The notes: generated from the letters alone by a model not told the origin. 64,000 bases of DNA from Pampus argenteus (GCA_036937835.1 CM072870.1:15657501-15721500); one strand, 5' to 3'. Positions 12,425 to 25,132 are shown, counted from the stretch's first letter. Numbers and translations are program-made.

Positions 12425-13100
12425 TGCCTGTCTGAAGAACAGCAGGCAATGATGAAATCATCAATGAGATACTGAAACATGGACACCTACTGATGAGGCA
12501 TTTCAACACACTGAGCTAGGAATATATTGATTATATTGATCTGGAAAAATAAATCCATCCGTCAAGAGTGGAAAAACAGCATTATCACCAACATCATTAG
12601 AAATGTTTCTTGTCCGAATTTCTGTATCTGCAAGCACCACCATACATGCAAACAACATTTCTTCTCTGTGAAGGGGTGAAGCAAGGTTGCACTCTGACCC
12701 TACGGGTCTCTAGTCTCTTACTGGCACACTCGTTTCCTTGAAATTTCTTAAGGGTAAGGATGTCGAACAGCAACAGTTCTGCCTTAATAAAAATCTAAAT
12801 ATCATCAAACATCTTCAGGCCAAGACTGAAGTCAGCAAAATTTGGGATACAGCATCTAACAGTCACAGATTAAAAGTGCCTAGCACTAGGTCAATACTAA
12901 TATAGGACATGAGTCCAAAGTATAGATCTATATAAAAATCTGTTGGTTTTGGATTTCCTATAGGTGATCATCAGCATAAACTAGAAAGAGTCTGATGAAA
13001 ACCTTCAGATGTCTGCAAGTATTAAGTTTGGTGACAGTCCATGTTATTAGAAGGCCTTTATTTCTTCAGTGCACTACAAACAGTGCAGCTAATATTAGGG
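12425..13100 (+). pseudogene. eroded LINE reverse-transcriptase fragment
   Basis: Translated pieces match landmarks of a non-LTR reverse transcriptase in the right order, in different frames. Near 12442-12516 there is NDEIINEILKHG, resembling the start of the RT domain. Near 12578-12620 there is IITNIIRNV. At 12664-12699 there is CEGVKQGCTLT, the RT motif-B signature (GV.QGC.L). Near 12820 there is KTEV, and near 12960 FL-stop-VIIS, resembling the YLGS.IS word found downstream of RT. Stops and frameshifts interrupt it. The spacing between the first and motif-B landmarks is about 200 bp, where a complete domain needs roughly twice that, so the segment with the motif-A aspartate seems deleted. 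No YADD box is visible. The family (RTE, CR1/L2 or other clade) cannot be told from this. It is a dead copy. Confidence 0.65.
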
Positions 13101-14988
13101 AAAACTGAAATATGCCTTCAGTAGTGGTGAATGAAGACAATGGGATTGATGGGATTTGTTTTGTGAGATGGGTGCTGCTTTACAAAGACCACAGAAATTG
13201 TAAGAATGACTCCCACCTGACTGAAAGGAATTTCCTTTGATTCCCAAAGCGAAGTGAACCCTGTGGAACCGATATCATTTTAAGCCCCTTTCCAGTTGTT
13301 ACACGTCAAATCCAGCACAATAGAAGTATTGGACTTCATAATCATCAACAGTGACATCAACGTCAGAAAAAACAGGCGATTCCCCACCAGTCAACCGCAT
13401 GTCTATCATCTCTGATCACACTGCTAGAAGCACAGGCACACTGGTTGTTCCTATCCACAGTACAGTATCCCCTACCGTACACGCCCACACACCCCAACAA
13501 CCCCTCTCTTGCCACAACCTCTTCGAAAAGCTTATGTATGGCGCTCTCATTGTTTCCTCAGCCTATTGAGGTAAAGATAACTGTGGGTTGTGAGAGCGCT
13601 GAGTGATTATACATCAGTAAAATCACAGGGGGTATATATCACTGCCACTGGGACACACCCACTGGAATGAATTGGGTCAAATGAGAGCAGTGTATCGGGC
13701 AGGGCGCATTGACAGTTACTAATGCACCTCAAATGGCCACTAATAGGAGTGTACAAATTGCCAGAGGTTTGTAAACTTTGCCTGTTTGGGGCAGGGTTAG
13801 CCAAGGCTTGCAGGCAGCTTTGCAGTAGTGCTGTAGGTGGGTAACTAAATAAACACTCGATTTGAGCAAACAGGAGGGAAGTTCCTTCCATAAGTGTCCA
13901 CCTCACCAACAAGACAGGTAAGAAGGGCTGAGACAAAGAGGGAGGGTGGATGAGTATGCTGGTTTATGTGAGTAAAACTAAAATGGACTTTAGCATCAAG
14001 AGTAGCACACCAAACACACTGACAATTTCACCGTCATCCTGGCCTTTCTGTAACATTAACTCAATGGTTCTAAAATCTAATCTAATCAATCCTGGATATT
14101 GGAGGTGAGCATATCACCCTGCTCTATCTATGTGTATCAGAGCTTTGTCTACATACATACACAATTATATGTATGTCATTTTATGTCTTAAGATGCACAA
14201 AACATGCATACAATTCCTAAACAGCGGTAAAAGGGCTACATATGTGTCTATCTGTATAATTGAATGTGTATGAGCTAAAGTATTCAGTCACACCTGTCTG
14301 CTGCAGTTTGCACTGAGGCGAGGGGAGGCACAACAAGCATGCAGTGTCTATACACGCCTGTGCACCTGGAGAGAGGGACCTGATGGCTGCACATACATAG
14401 AACAATAACTCATAGAGAGGAAACTCTCAGTGTTGTTGTCACCGCTGTTTTCTAGCACCCAAAATAATAGCAAAATGTTACAGAAAATGCTACAAAACAG
14501 TCAGCAGTAAGCATCTAATATTATTATATGATCAAAATGAAATAACGTAAAGTAACATTTCCAATTACAGCCCACAATTTTTTTTACCGTACACTAAATT
14601 TGGCCCAGTTGTATATTCACAGTAATGATTTGCAGCTTCATTGCACCATTGTTATGAATAAAGTTTTTTTTTAGTTTAAATTTAGTTAATCCTTAATGGC
14701 TCAATTGGTCATTTCTAAATATTTACAACTTAACTTACTAATGTGATTGCTAAGCATTTTTTTTTTTTGCATTTTTAATCTAGAAAATTAAAAACAATGA
14801 CCCGTTGACTGAAAAAATCCACAACATCAGAAAACATTAATGCATGTTAATTACGCCACTAAAGATCAGTCAATGCTTAAAAAAAGAGTCACACGGCTTT
14901 TAATCTGTGTGTTTTCATGTGCAGCGCTGCTCACATTAGAATGGCAGATTATGCCTCTCAGATATAAAAACAAATTTCATGCATCCTG
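13101..14988. other. non-coding stretch
   Basis: No gene seen. The part just downstream (13100-13570) may still contain decayed LINE or other repeat sequence but no landmark is readable. T-rich runs occur near 14578 and 14757-14768. Confidence 0.5.
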
Positions 14989-15202
14989 TAGTCTCACATT
15001 GCCAGACCTATCTCCACCTGCTGTGGCAGTGCTAGAGAATGGTCTGGCTACTCCCATATATCATTCTGCTACAGGGGAAAAAAAATGCTATGACTTGTTT
15101 GTATTTCTTTAACCCAATTATAATCGTCCTGTGTGGCGCTAAGACAGCGGCAACGGTGCCATTGCAAAATGGTAACACACAGATAGTGAAAGGGAAGGAG
15201 AA
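14989..15202 (+). mobile_element. non-autonomous fish DNA element (MITE-like) copy
   Basis: The segment follows a repeat I recognise as common in fish: a TCACATTGCCAGACC start, an internal inverted pair GCCAGACC (15001-15008) / GGTCTGGC (15041-15048), then CCAATTATAATCGTCCTGTG, GGCGCTAAG, GGTGCCATTGCAAAAT and a tail near AACACACAGATAGTGAAAG. It carries no open frame of its own. The superfamily is uncertain (hAT or Harbinger-like). Several substitutions suggest an old copy. Confidence 0.65.
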
Positions 15203-16364
15203 TTCAGACTGATTCAGGCAATGTATCCTGTACTATTTGTATATAATTTCTATGAATCAATATTCTTATGTTGTAGATAGGTTGGAGTTTCTTGCTATGA
15301 AACCATTTAAACTGATAAACATCGTTCACTAGAGTAAATGTGATTCAAGATTTGATAGTCCGTAAATGAGTCTTTGCATGATCAGTAAATTTTCCATCCA
15401 CTATAGACTGAAACAAGACTATCAGGATAAAGCAAGTGTTGCTTCTGTTGAGTCTGACTCTATGTTCAGCTATGTGCCAGTATGGTGTGACTTGGCCTGT
15501 GGCTTGGCAGTGGATCGACACTGAAACCCTGTGTGTGTTTGTGTATATTTGTGTGTGTATATATGAAGCTGTGACCTCAGATTTGCAGGACACCTGTATC
15601 CACTCAGCATTAAGGGCCAGTTCAAATCAATGACTCACAACGAGACTGGATGCAACGTGGAAAAAGTATCCCCCAACGTCTGACTGTAAACACCCTAAAA
15701 CTGGGCCATTCACATCAAAGCGATGTGCACGGACACAGGCGACCGTTTCAATAGCAGTGACACACTGGCATGCTCCACTACTGCGTTGATACATTGTGTT
15801 ATGTGGGTGAGCTGGATTTCTGTTTGTGTTTACCTGGCAAGAACAAAGAAAGAACAGATGACAGTGACAGTGACTCGCGGTGTTTGCAGTAACACTTGCA
15901 ACAATAAACGGTGGAAACCAGAGCCGTCTTTGGCTACCCCGAATTTAACTCACAACATTAGCCTAATGTAAATGAAAAGACATACAGTAACTTACCAGAC
16001 ACACACAGGATGCTTGCAATCAAGCAAAGGGCGTTGTTTATTTTATCGGAGTACATTTTTGAGCTACAATCGTAAGGTGAATACTGTTCTTCAGAAAGTT
16101 AGATGAGCTGGTCCTCCCTCTCAGCATAAAAATCTGCCATGTTTTTTGTACTGGCCTGTGCTGATTCCTGATTGGCCGAAGAGAAATAGCTAAACCCTTT
16201 ACGAGATTTGAGAAGATAAGTCTTTTGAAAGCACTCACAACATGTAAATAAATATTGTATAAGCTCACATACGTACATCTTTGTATGTCTTACACACCGA
16301 TCACAAAACACAAGTGCATTTCCATTCTGAAGCACACATTTTCAGTCCATGCTCTTGGCCATTG
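15203..16364. other. non-coding stretch
   Basis: No gene or clear repeat. A GT-rich patch at 15525-15562 is an imperfect microsatellite. Confidence 0.55.
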
Positions 16365-16383
16365 ACACACACACACACACACA
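16365..16383. repeat. (AC)n microsatellite
   Basis: Uninterrupted AC dinucleotide tract of 19 bp. Confidence 0.95.
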
Positions 16384-16505
16384 AAGAGTCTCTCTCTGCA
16401 GGATTATGACATGTTATTAATTGCCACCATTATCAGCGACAGCTTGCCTGAGAACCGAGCCCTTCTCTAGGGGCGTGAGGCCCGGCATCACAGAATACAA
16501 AAAAA

Positions 16506-16625
16506 AGTGTGAGGGAGCGAGAAACAGAGACACAGAGAGGAAAAGGGCACATTGAAAGAGGGAGTGAGTGATGGAGGAAAGCAGAGAGGAGGGCAAGACT
16601 GGAGGAGAGAGAGACAGAGACAGTG
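16506..16625. repeat. polypurine tract
   Basis: A strongly purine-biased + strand tract (GAGAGA, GGAGGAGAG words) of about 120 bp. The matching minus-strand frames are serine/leucine-rich low complexity and are not genes. Confidence 0.8.
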
Positions 16626-17989
16626 AAGGTGTAATGCGCCACGCAACGCAATGCAACACTCTGCCCAAAAGGGATTGTGGGATTGTGAATAATTTATCAG
16701 AAAACATTTTTCTTGGTCCTTTCCACACACCCACAAATCCTCCCTGAGCTCTCTTTAGGCAGGGCTGGAGATAATGCACTGTGTGTGTTTGGAGTGTGTT
16801 TCTGAAACACGTATGCTGAGGGAGGGTTACAACTTCTGGCTCGCTCTCACACGTAGCATCTTAAATGGTCATATACACAGCGCTCACGAATATATATACG
16901 TAGGAGTGACCTTCTGCAGTGCACACGCGTTGAAGCCGTACATGAGGCAACAGTGTCACCAAAAAAATGTATTCGATAGTTAATCACAGATTACAGAGTT
17001 ATATTCTGTTCACACTCAATGAAAAAATGAAGATAGTAATTTATAAACAAAGATATCATCAAACTACTAATCTCACAGCTGAAATCTCTGAACCTTGTCA
17101 TATGTTCACTGGCCCGTACACATCTCTTCCCTGCTCATATGTAAAGAGAGGGAGAAATTGACTGGAAGGAGTTTAAAGGAGAATTCGATTGTCAACAGCT
17201 CCTGGCATCAACTCCCTCAGCCCATTCATCTGTAGCAGCAGAAAAAACAGTTACGTGAACTGTCACACCCAACTCTACTGTTAATTTAAGGTAATTAGTG
17301 AGCGAGTGATTCCCAATACATCATGGTGCAACTGGCAGACTCCACAATATTTCACAGCCAATCTGTTACCTTTGCAGCACCGCCTCCTCCTCCTCCTCCT
17401 CCACCTCCCTCCCTTCTTCTCTCTGTTTCTCTCATTTCAGACTCAGTAACTACACATGCAAACACACATCCCGCCTGTGACAAACACACAAGTACTCACC
17501 CTGACAGAAACTGTCTTTCTCTGACAAGTTAATGTGTACCGGCTGTATGATAACAGGAAAATGAACGTCTGTTTGAGCTAGTTCAGCTGTCATAGTTTAC
17601 CTTGCTGACAATGCACTAGAAAGCTAGCCTAATCCTATTGTTACAGCTTGAATGTCTCCAACATTGTTTACGTTTTTTTTGTTTTTTTTTACTTAAAGTC
17701 TTGGAATGTATTTATCCTGGATTTCTTAGCATAGACTCGATACATAAATGAAAAAAGTCGTATGTATTGCAACAGTTCCAACAGAGAACTTACGGAGAAA
17801 TTTACTCGAGGTTCGAATTTGTTAAGCCATCTGCACCTTGTTAGTAGACATATATTACCACCTAGCTTTGTAGAAATATTTTGGACAAATACACCTGGAA
17901 GTGCAGAATCATCAGTCTTACAAGGTATCATCAGTGAAGTTATGGGTATACATAACATACCTGGGGTTCATGTTCAGCATGTACCGCAT
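16626..17989. other. non-coding stretch with (CCT)n
   Basis: No gene seen. It contains a (CCT)n tract at 17383-17402 and T runs at 17672-17690. The 5' part of the adjacent Tc1-like copy may extend back into 17760-17989 but I cannot read it. Confidence 0.5.
17383..17402. repeat. (CCT)n microsatellite
   Basis: Six CCT units in a row plus a partial unit; encodes a proline run in one chance frame. Confidence 0.9.
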
Positions 17990-18160
17990 ATGATTCAAAC
18001 TTTGTGGCAACAGTTTGGGGAACGCCTCTTCCTGACTGAATATGACAATGTCTCCGTGTACAAAGAAAGGTCCATAAATAAATTTTGTATGAAATAACTT
18101 AACTTTAACATCTTTGGGATGAACAGACTGCGAGCCAGGCCTTATCGCCCAACATGGGAT
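17990..18160 (+). pseudogene. Tc1/mariner-like transposase fragment, copy 1
   Basis: Reads LWQQFGERLFLTEYDNVSVY and then KERSINKF in one frame (about 18001-18087). This matches the region around the second catalytic aspartate (the HDNAPVH-type motif) of a fish Tc1-like DDE transposase. The aspartate codon is retained as Y-D-N. After a deletion it resumes with GGGATGAA and GACTGCGAGCCAGGCC (about 18115-18141), corresponding to the LWDELERRLRARP part. The segment expected to hold the NPIE glutamate is missing, so the copy is inactive. It lacks recognisable terminal inverted repeats. The overlapping minus-strand open frame at 17918-18187 is a shadow of this fossil. Confidence 0.75.
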
Positions 18161-20559
18161 GTTGGTTTGTACACATAATTCTGGCATGTAGTGTGCATTT
18201 AAAACCTCTATATCTAGGATCTGAACATTTCTAACTTTGCTTGTGGCATCATCAAAAGAGACTTCCCAGACAGCAGTTGTTAATCGTTATTTTTCATTAC
18301 TGAGGGACACAACATATTAGTCTAAATGAAAGTAATGTATTTGGAGACACGTTCTAAAAAATATTATCTAATTCTGCTCTCGACCCAGTCTCAGTGTTCA
18401 TAAGGAGTATCGTGAGAATGTGATGGGAAAAAAAAAAAGACATGAGAGAAGCCAGGGAAGGGTGGAGAAACGTGTGGAAAAGGTGTCAAAATAACGGCCG
18501 CATGCTCTGAGGCATCCTGTTCATTTCTGACAAAACAAACAGATGTCACATGTGTACGAAACATACCACTCCTCAGCCACAAAGTCTTTTAACTCACTGA
18601 GTTCAAAGATGATGATCTAGAGCTTAGGTACATTTGGTTTAGTTTTCATGTCTGAGAGTGTTTGTTTTCAGAGTCTGTGCAGTTGTTAATTTGTGTTTGA
18701 GTGATTCTGCAAATTTACACACAATTGCAAATACTGTACATAAAAGTGTGTTAACAACATCCCACATCTGGGATTTTTATACTGTTTATACTAAGGATGC
18801 TATCAAAGAGTGCTTCAGTCAATTCTTTAGGCACATTTGCTTCAAAGACTTTTCAAAAAAAGGCAGTTGAGGAGCGTTGCTAAAAGTTGCATAATGGATC
18901 ATAAATGCAGGATTATAATTCCAGATGTGTATGAAAACTGTCATAGATGTAATTTTACACTCTTAGTATTATGTATAGCCGTTATCTCTGTGCTTACAAA
19001 TGCCCTTTCCTCATATAAAGTACTATTGAGCGAAAGTGACTTAAATGTATGTCATGATCTTGGAAAACGGAAGTGAGAAACTGGAAGTGATGTTTGATCC
19101 TTTTATGTAAATCTGCTGCAATCATTTGAAACATTTCGGGCTAAAAAAAAAAAAAAGTAGTGCTGCACAGTTCATCAAGGCATCAAGCTAATAGTTATAT
19201 TACGTCCAGTATGTTAAAGAATGGCCGCCCATTACTTCTACGTTGAACAATTGATAGAAAATCTATTATACAACCAATAGTTTCATATATCAACAGCCAC
19301 AAGAGAGGCTTATATCTTTAATATTTTGTAATAGCCAAATCTTGTCCGTGTCTCTGCTCAGTTTCAGACGGTAAGTGAACCAGCAGGCCTCTGTCTCAGA
19401 CGGAGCAGCTGGGGAGGTGTGAGACTACTTTACCTCGCTGCACCACATCAATCTCTAAGCGGCTTAACATTCACACATGCATGTATCGCACTCGCGCTCA
19501 TACATACACCTGCCATGTTCTATAAAAGGAACTATGTTATTATAATGTAACGGATAATGATATAAACAGTGGTATAAATCGTGAAGCATGGTAATGGCCA
19601 ATGGACAAACAATGGTACCATGGTAGTGACAATAATACACTATGATACATTAATATAGCATGGTCTACATTAATATACCATTTGTTATAGCATCATGTGT
19701 CTGTAGACAGGTGTCAGCTATGCATACCCACTGAAATAATGTCACCTACAGTTTTTCGACACACACCAGTCTGGAGGCTTTTATTTTAGGATTCCTCCAA
19801 GTACTGTATGCTGAATTCAAATTTGTAAAAACCTGATATCTTTTACTTTTAGAAATGATTGTATATTTTAAAAGTTATAAAGTTATAAAGACAGGACAAC
19901 AAAGTCATAGAAAGTGATGCTTGCAACATAGGAGTGAACTGCATAACAAAGACAAAGGCAGGAAGACAATTATGAGATATTTGAATGTCTTTTCCCCTCC
20001 TCTTTTTCTGTCTCTCATCATGTGTTTATGTGCAATCTTCTTGTGCAGTCAGTTTCTCTTTTTAAGTTGCTTCACTGTGATCATGGTATGGGGCCTTCCA
20101 GGGATCCTCCAGATTGTTTTGGTGTGTGATGGTGTGTGTTTCTGTAATCAAGTCTACCTTATTGTGTGGTTAGCAAACACAAACAGACTATAAACACTCA
20201 CCCTCCCTTTGCATCTCCATGGTTTATGTTTCCACTGGGCATGGCACTGTCTTTCATAAGGGTGGCACAATTTAACCTTGCAGAGTTTGAGTCACACTGG
20301 AATATGGGGTCCTGTCAGGCATGGCTCCTACATCAGAAAAAAGTATAGTGTCACACTGTTTGTCTCAGCATTTCCAAAACAGTGAATGAAAAGTGTTTCA
20401 AAATATATTTTCAAAATTGTAGTAATGTCTAGATTTTTTTTGGTAAGTGAGCTGTCAGTTACATTTTCATAACCCTGCTCAGGAGCAAATTTCAACACGT
20501 CAGAATATTGATAAAACAACAACGAGAGGAGTCGTTTTCTGCTTGCACAGCAGCGGAAC
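18161..20559. other. non-coding stretch
   Basis: No gene or clear repeat family. A 13-A run lies near 19143-19155. Sequence at 19600-19690 is rich in TAATAT and GGTACC/CATGG words but I cannot assign it to a family. Confidence 0.5.
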
Positions 20560-20700
20560 GGTCGATACTGTCACTAGGCTGCATTTTGGTTTCTCTTGAT
20601 GTCTAATTAAGACTGTTAAGGGCCTGTGGAGCAAGTTGGGTTGTTGAGCAAGGCCCCATCTACTTTAAACACAGTGACCACAGAGCTTTCCTCTCCCTCT
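20560..20700. promoter_or_regulatory. candidate conserved non-coding element
   Basis: Short repeat-free block with TAATTA at 20604-20609 inside TCTAATTAAGAC. Role is inference. Confidence 0.22.
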
Positions 20701-21032
20701 CAACTTTCCCTTTAAAACAGAATAACTGACTTTTTGCTTACAAATTGGGGACAACCGCTGGGCCACATACTGTTGAGCCTTTGGTGTAACGATGCTTTAG
20801 GTTCCCATGAGAGTGCTGAATTCTGAAAAGGGTTTTGTTTAGTGTTCAGCATATGAGCTTTATACAGTATACTATATATATATATAATATAATATAATAA
20901 TTTGGCAGACTGTTTTTAAAATGGGATAGCTCAGTCTGAGTTGTCTTCCAAAAGGTTCACTCATTCACAACATTATGATGATCACTTTGTGACACGTTAA
21001 AATCTGAGCGCCCCGCCCTGTTAAACTAGTCC

Positions 21033-21061
21033 CTCCAAATACACATTTGGTGTATTTGGAG
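21033..21061. repeat. 12 bp perfect inverted repeat, 5 nt loop
   Basis: CTCCAAATACAC (21033-21044) and GTGTATTTGGAG (21050-21061) are exact reverse complements around ATTTG. It could form a hairpin; role unknown. Confidence 0.9.
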
Positions 21062-23073
21062 TATGTGAGATGATTGCATTCAGAAGTTTTTATCAACATC
21101 GTCTCAGTAGAAGTGAGACAGAAGGAGACAAAGAGAGATAGGGTGGTATCTGTAACAATCTTCATCTGATTATTTGTTTTTCCGCCTCTCTCACTGCCTC
21201 TTCTATCGCTCTCATTGTACCTTTTGTGTCAGAGAGAAAATGTGAGCAGACTCACATCATCAGGTTGCTAGGCAACATGGGCCGTGTGGGGGCATGTAAC
21301 ACTGGGATCTGGATGCTGTTTTGGTTGGGCTTCTGCTTGTCTTACCTACCACTTTCCTGTTGGTTCTCTCCCTTCCTCTAATCTTCCTGATTTTCAGCCT
21401 TTTCTTTTGTCTTTTCTTGTGTCCCATTTCTTTTCCCTCCTCTCTGTCTGTATGACTGCGCAGTGGAGATTTCTGTGCCTGGGAGATGTGCAGAGCTTCT
21501 AGCCAGCAGGAACAGAAGCAGCCGTGAGCATTTATCAAAGCCGTGCTCCGTAATGACCACTCAGCAGTGGGGAAATTGAGCTGACCCCGAGGCCAAAGCT
21601 GTTAGAGGGGACTGGTGGGAAGGCCAGGGAGGTCAGGCCATCCTTGTCCCACCCACTTAGTGGACAGTTAGCGCTGAACCATTAGTTTACTATTTGGAGG
21701 CCTCACAGCTATCCCTTGCACAGTACACACATACAACCTCAGACTCACACACAATGTGGACAACAACCCCTCCGTCTAATCTTCAGCACTTCAATGTTTA
21801 CCTGACACAAGTTGTAAGAGGAAAAGAGTCAAAGAAACTGAAGGGGTAAACTTTGTTGGTTGCCAGTAAATGCAACTATTTCTCTGTTGTTGTACCAAAA
21901 GCAGGTCAAGACAATATGACCAAAGGAAATGAAGGTTTCTTTTAAATTTTCTCTAAAGAAGTTGGTAGTCCGGTGAAAATTAGGAAAGACACAAATATGA
22001 GCTGGACTGAAAACTGCCTCAGAGTCGTGAGTCAAACCTCAAGCAAACCACATAGCTTATTTCTAGCACCATATGGAAATACAATATTTTAACTTTTTGT
22101 GTTTTTGTCATGTGTTTCATTTCGTGTTTCTGCATGACCATGTTGAGTTTAATCAGCTCCTTCTGTTTGTTTGTCGAATATTTGAACAAATGGTTTATGT
22201 ATAGGTTGTATTATGACCAAATCAAAAACCAATTTAAACCAAATCAAACCAAACCCAACCATATACATTGCATGTTAGTTTATGTAACCAGGTGATTCAT
22301 ACACCACATATCCCTAATTCATGATGGGCAAAAAGTTAGTCTCATTGAAAGAGATAATACACTCTGATGAGATTAGTACTGGTTTCATTCTGTGTTTGAC
22401 ATTTGCCCAGTATGCGTGTCTTTCAATAACAATATTTTGCAGAGATAATGTATTAAGCATACAGATTTACAAATGCAGGCTCTCTCTCTCACACACATCA
22501 ATACTTTGTCATAAACAGGTTAAATCCCCAGTGATGTATGAGCCTGATGAAGCTCAGCAAGCTACGGGCACTCTGATTGAAATCAGACTCTTTACTTACA
22601 CAACCACTGCCAGACCATTTTCTGTCTCACATAAATATTGTTTTGTTCCCAAACACGTAGCCACAACAGTGCAAATATGTTTAAAGTAAATGTCTAATTA
22701 ATCAGTCCTTGTGGAGGTTGCAGCAAACATGTGACACCCATTCCTGCCTGACACGGACTGTTTAGTCACTTTCACAAAGGAAAATAAAAAAAAAAACGTT
22801 CCAATTGTATAGGTTTAAAAATAATTAAATTCACTGAATTTATTGAAATTCCTTCATCCAACGACTGATCGTCCATAGTACCACATCTGACCTCCGTTTG
22901 TCTCTTTCCAGACACTGTGGAGACATGACAATTGCCAGAGCTTGTTAATGCCAGGAAGCTGCACTGAGACAGATCACTGAGTCTAGTTAGCATTATTTAA
23001 CTCAGCTATGTCTTCAGGCACTTTCTGACAACAGTCCAGGGGCCGCCACGGGGCAAAAAAAAACGCAGGGGAG

Positions 23074-23089
23074 CACACACACACACACA
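23074..23089. repeat. (AC)n microsatellite
   Basis: Uninterrupted AC tract of 16 bp. Confidence 0.9.
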
Positions 23090-23889
23090 GACAATCAATA
23101 TGGACGCAGATGGGAAGAGAGGTGGGGTTGGGGGGGGTAAAAAAAAAAAGAGCTGGAATTGTCATTTTCGCTTGAGAGGCACTCTCTTGAAAGCCATGAA
23201 ATAAAAATCTGAACTTTAAAATTGATAAGGATTGATTTCGCTGACATGGGATCATAACATACACCCCTTTGGAGACTGGCAGCATGAGGGCTCACAGATG
23301 CCTGGTGCATAAAGGAGAATGGGGAAGACGTAAATCTGACGACAGAACAGCAATTAGCCTTTTACTGGGGAAAAGATATGGAGAATCTTTACTGTTTCAT
23401 CAAATGTCATTAGGCACGCTCTTAGGCCTGTAGGTTTCTTCTGGGGAAGACAAATGTTAGAATAAACTTGTTTGGACAGATGGATTGGATGGAATTTCTC
23501 ACAAAGTTCACTATTTTCACTCACAGATCCATATAGATCACTTGAAAATGGTTAGTTCATTATGTCTCCTATATTAAATCACAAAGTGTTTGAGCAATAA
23601 TTACAGAGAGACAAGCTCACCCTAAATGACATTTTAACAATGTTTTCAAAGATAAAGTGTGCTGTCAGATAGGTTTTGAATAGGTTTATCTCAGTGTTTG
23701 CTGAAACCGATGAAAAGTAGCTGAATTCTTAGGGAAAAGAACCGCACAGAAGCACATATGTTATTATTCATGTTATTCAAGGCCTCACTTAATGATTATT
23801 AATTTGCAATTCATGTTGTGAATCAGAAAACAACATTTATTTATTTTTTTAATAATTCCACATCATGTATGCTTTAAAAAACAAATATC

Positions 23890-23960
23890 CGGGAACCAGA
23901 ATGCAAATTAATTAGTATTCAAATGAGCAGCGTGGAGTGGAGAACATGATTAGATTAAAG
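23890..23960. promoter_or_regulatory. POU/homeodomain composite motif in candidate enhancer
   Basis: The octamer ATGCAAAT (23901-23908) runs directly into TTAATTAG (23907-23914), making a composite POU plus homeodomain site in a short repeat-free block. Function is inference from motifs only. Confidence 0.25.
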
Positions 23961-24202
23961 AAGAAAGAACTTGGTGCTAATTCCTACTCAGATGAATGAT
24001 TGGGAGGAATGAACAGGGAGGTCTTGATCAAAGCTAACATTGTAAGCTAACATTGTACTCTATGCTGGTGAGCAGATGGTGAGCCATAAATCCTCAGCCA
24101 GGCTCTGACACATATTAGCATTTAGTTAGCAGCCCACAGCTTGCCAGCCATTTAGGTAATATCTCCATCAGATCACTTTGGAAATGGTGATGGAGTGAGT
24201 TA

Positions 24203-24219
24203 GGGGGGGGGGGGGGGGG
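24203..24219. repeat. poly-G run (17 G)
   Basis: Seventeen consecutive G. Such runs are uncommon and length-unstable; the exact count in the assembly may be unreliable. Confidence 0.9.
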
Positions 24220-24461
24220 TTTAATGTTTTCCACGACTGTATTGTGCTTAGTTAGATGAAACTCCGGCTGTGCCATGAAAGTGTTGCTGTTCGCAGCGGT
24301 AGGAGACTGCATGTGTTGACAAATACGCTCATCACTGCCCATTTAACTGTACAAAGCTTTCACTGGCACCAGCAACTTGTGTACCAACACTGTTTACTTC
24401 AAGTGAATACCCGATTGCCAATACGCTGAACTCACATTGTCATGGAGTGGCAATAGTGTTC

Positions 24462-24494
<33 letters not shown>
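24462..24494. repeat. (GATA)n microsatellite
   Basis: Eight perfect GATA/ATAG units, 33 bp. The only long GATA tetranucleotide array in the window. Confidence 0.95.
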
Positions 24495-24898
24495 TTTGCA
24501 TTATCTGATATAGAAACTAATAAAAATAGATACATGATGAAAAAAAAGAAAAAGAAAAAAAGGTTTGACTGCATTGCAAGACACACGAAAGATATGCTGT
24601 AAACTCACTTAGTGACGCTTGCACACTGACAGACAGAATGAAAGACCCTCCTGCTGCATGGATTATGTTGCAGCCTGTGAGCAGATAGTGAAAGGGCAAC
24701 AGCAGTGAGAAGGACTGAAACAGAGAGCGCAAACTATGTGTGTGTGCATGTATGTGTGTGTGTGTGCGCAATATGTGTGGGGTTAATTGTGGTTCAACTG
24801 TGAGGAACAGCTGAGAGAGCTTATATATGCATATATGGCACAGAGGAACAAGCATGGTGACAGGCAACTTGACAACACAACCTGTTTTATGGTGACAA

Positions 24899-24931
24899 GT
24901 GTGTGTGTGTGTGCGTGTGTGTGTGTGTGTG
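24899..24931. repeat. (GT)n microsatellite
   Basis: GT tract with a single GC interruption, followed by a purine-rich tract to about 25005. An imperfect GT patch also lies at 24738-24770. Together these give a spurious 173-codon frame on the minus strand. Confidence 0.95.
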
Positions 24932-25130
24932 GTGGAGAGTGAGAGTGAAAGGGGGGAGAAGAAAGTGTGAGAAAGAAAGAGTGAAGCTAAAGAAAGGCAG
25001 GTGAGTGAAGTGCCTGTCTGCCCACCCAACATGTTCACACGCCTCCTTTAAGAATAGCAAAGAGTCTTAGTAAGCGATTTCTACACCAGGGTGCTGATGG
25101 GGAGGATTGTTTTAACTATGTAATGAGTGT

Positions 25131-25132
<2 letters not shown>

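Larger units (their letters stand above)
20701..24202. other. non-coding stretch with small structures
   Basis: No gene seen. It holds a TA-rich tract near 20870-20900, the hairpin at 21033-21061, a pyrimidine-rich stretch at 21358-21450, an (AC)n at 23074-23089 and a POU/homeodomain composite at 23901-23914. A 13 bp tandem duplication of AGCTAACATTGTA lies at 24032-24057. Confidence 0.5.

Noticed and set aside
17808..17822. GGTTCGAATTT, tRNA B-box-like word
   Set aside because: No A box, acceptor stem or cloverleaf can be formed around it.
22321..22689. 122-codon + strand open frame
   Set aside because: No recognisable domain, AT-rich region, and no supporting splice or promoter features.
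24517..25038. 173-codon minus-strand open frame, the longest in the window
   Set aside because: It runs through two GT/CA microsatellites and a purine tract, giving HTHTHT and serine/leucine runs with no domain. Chance frame.
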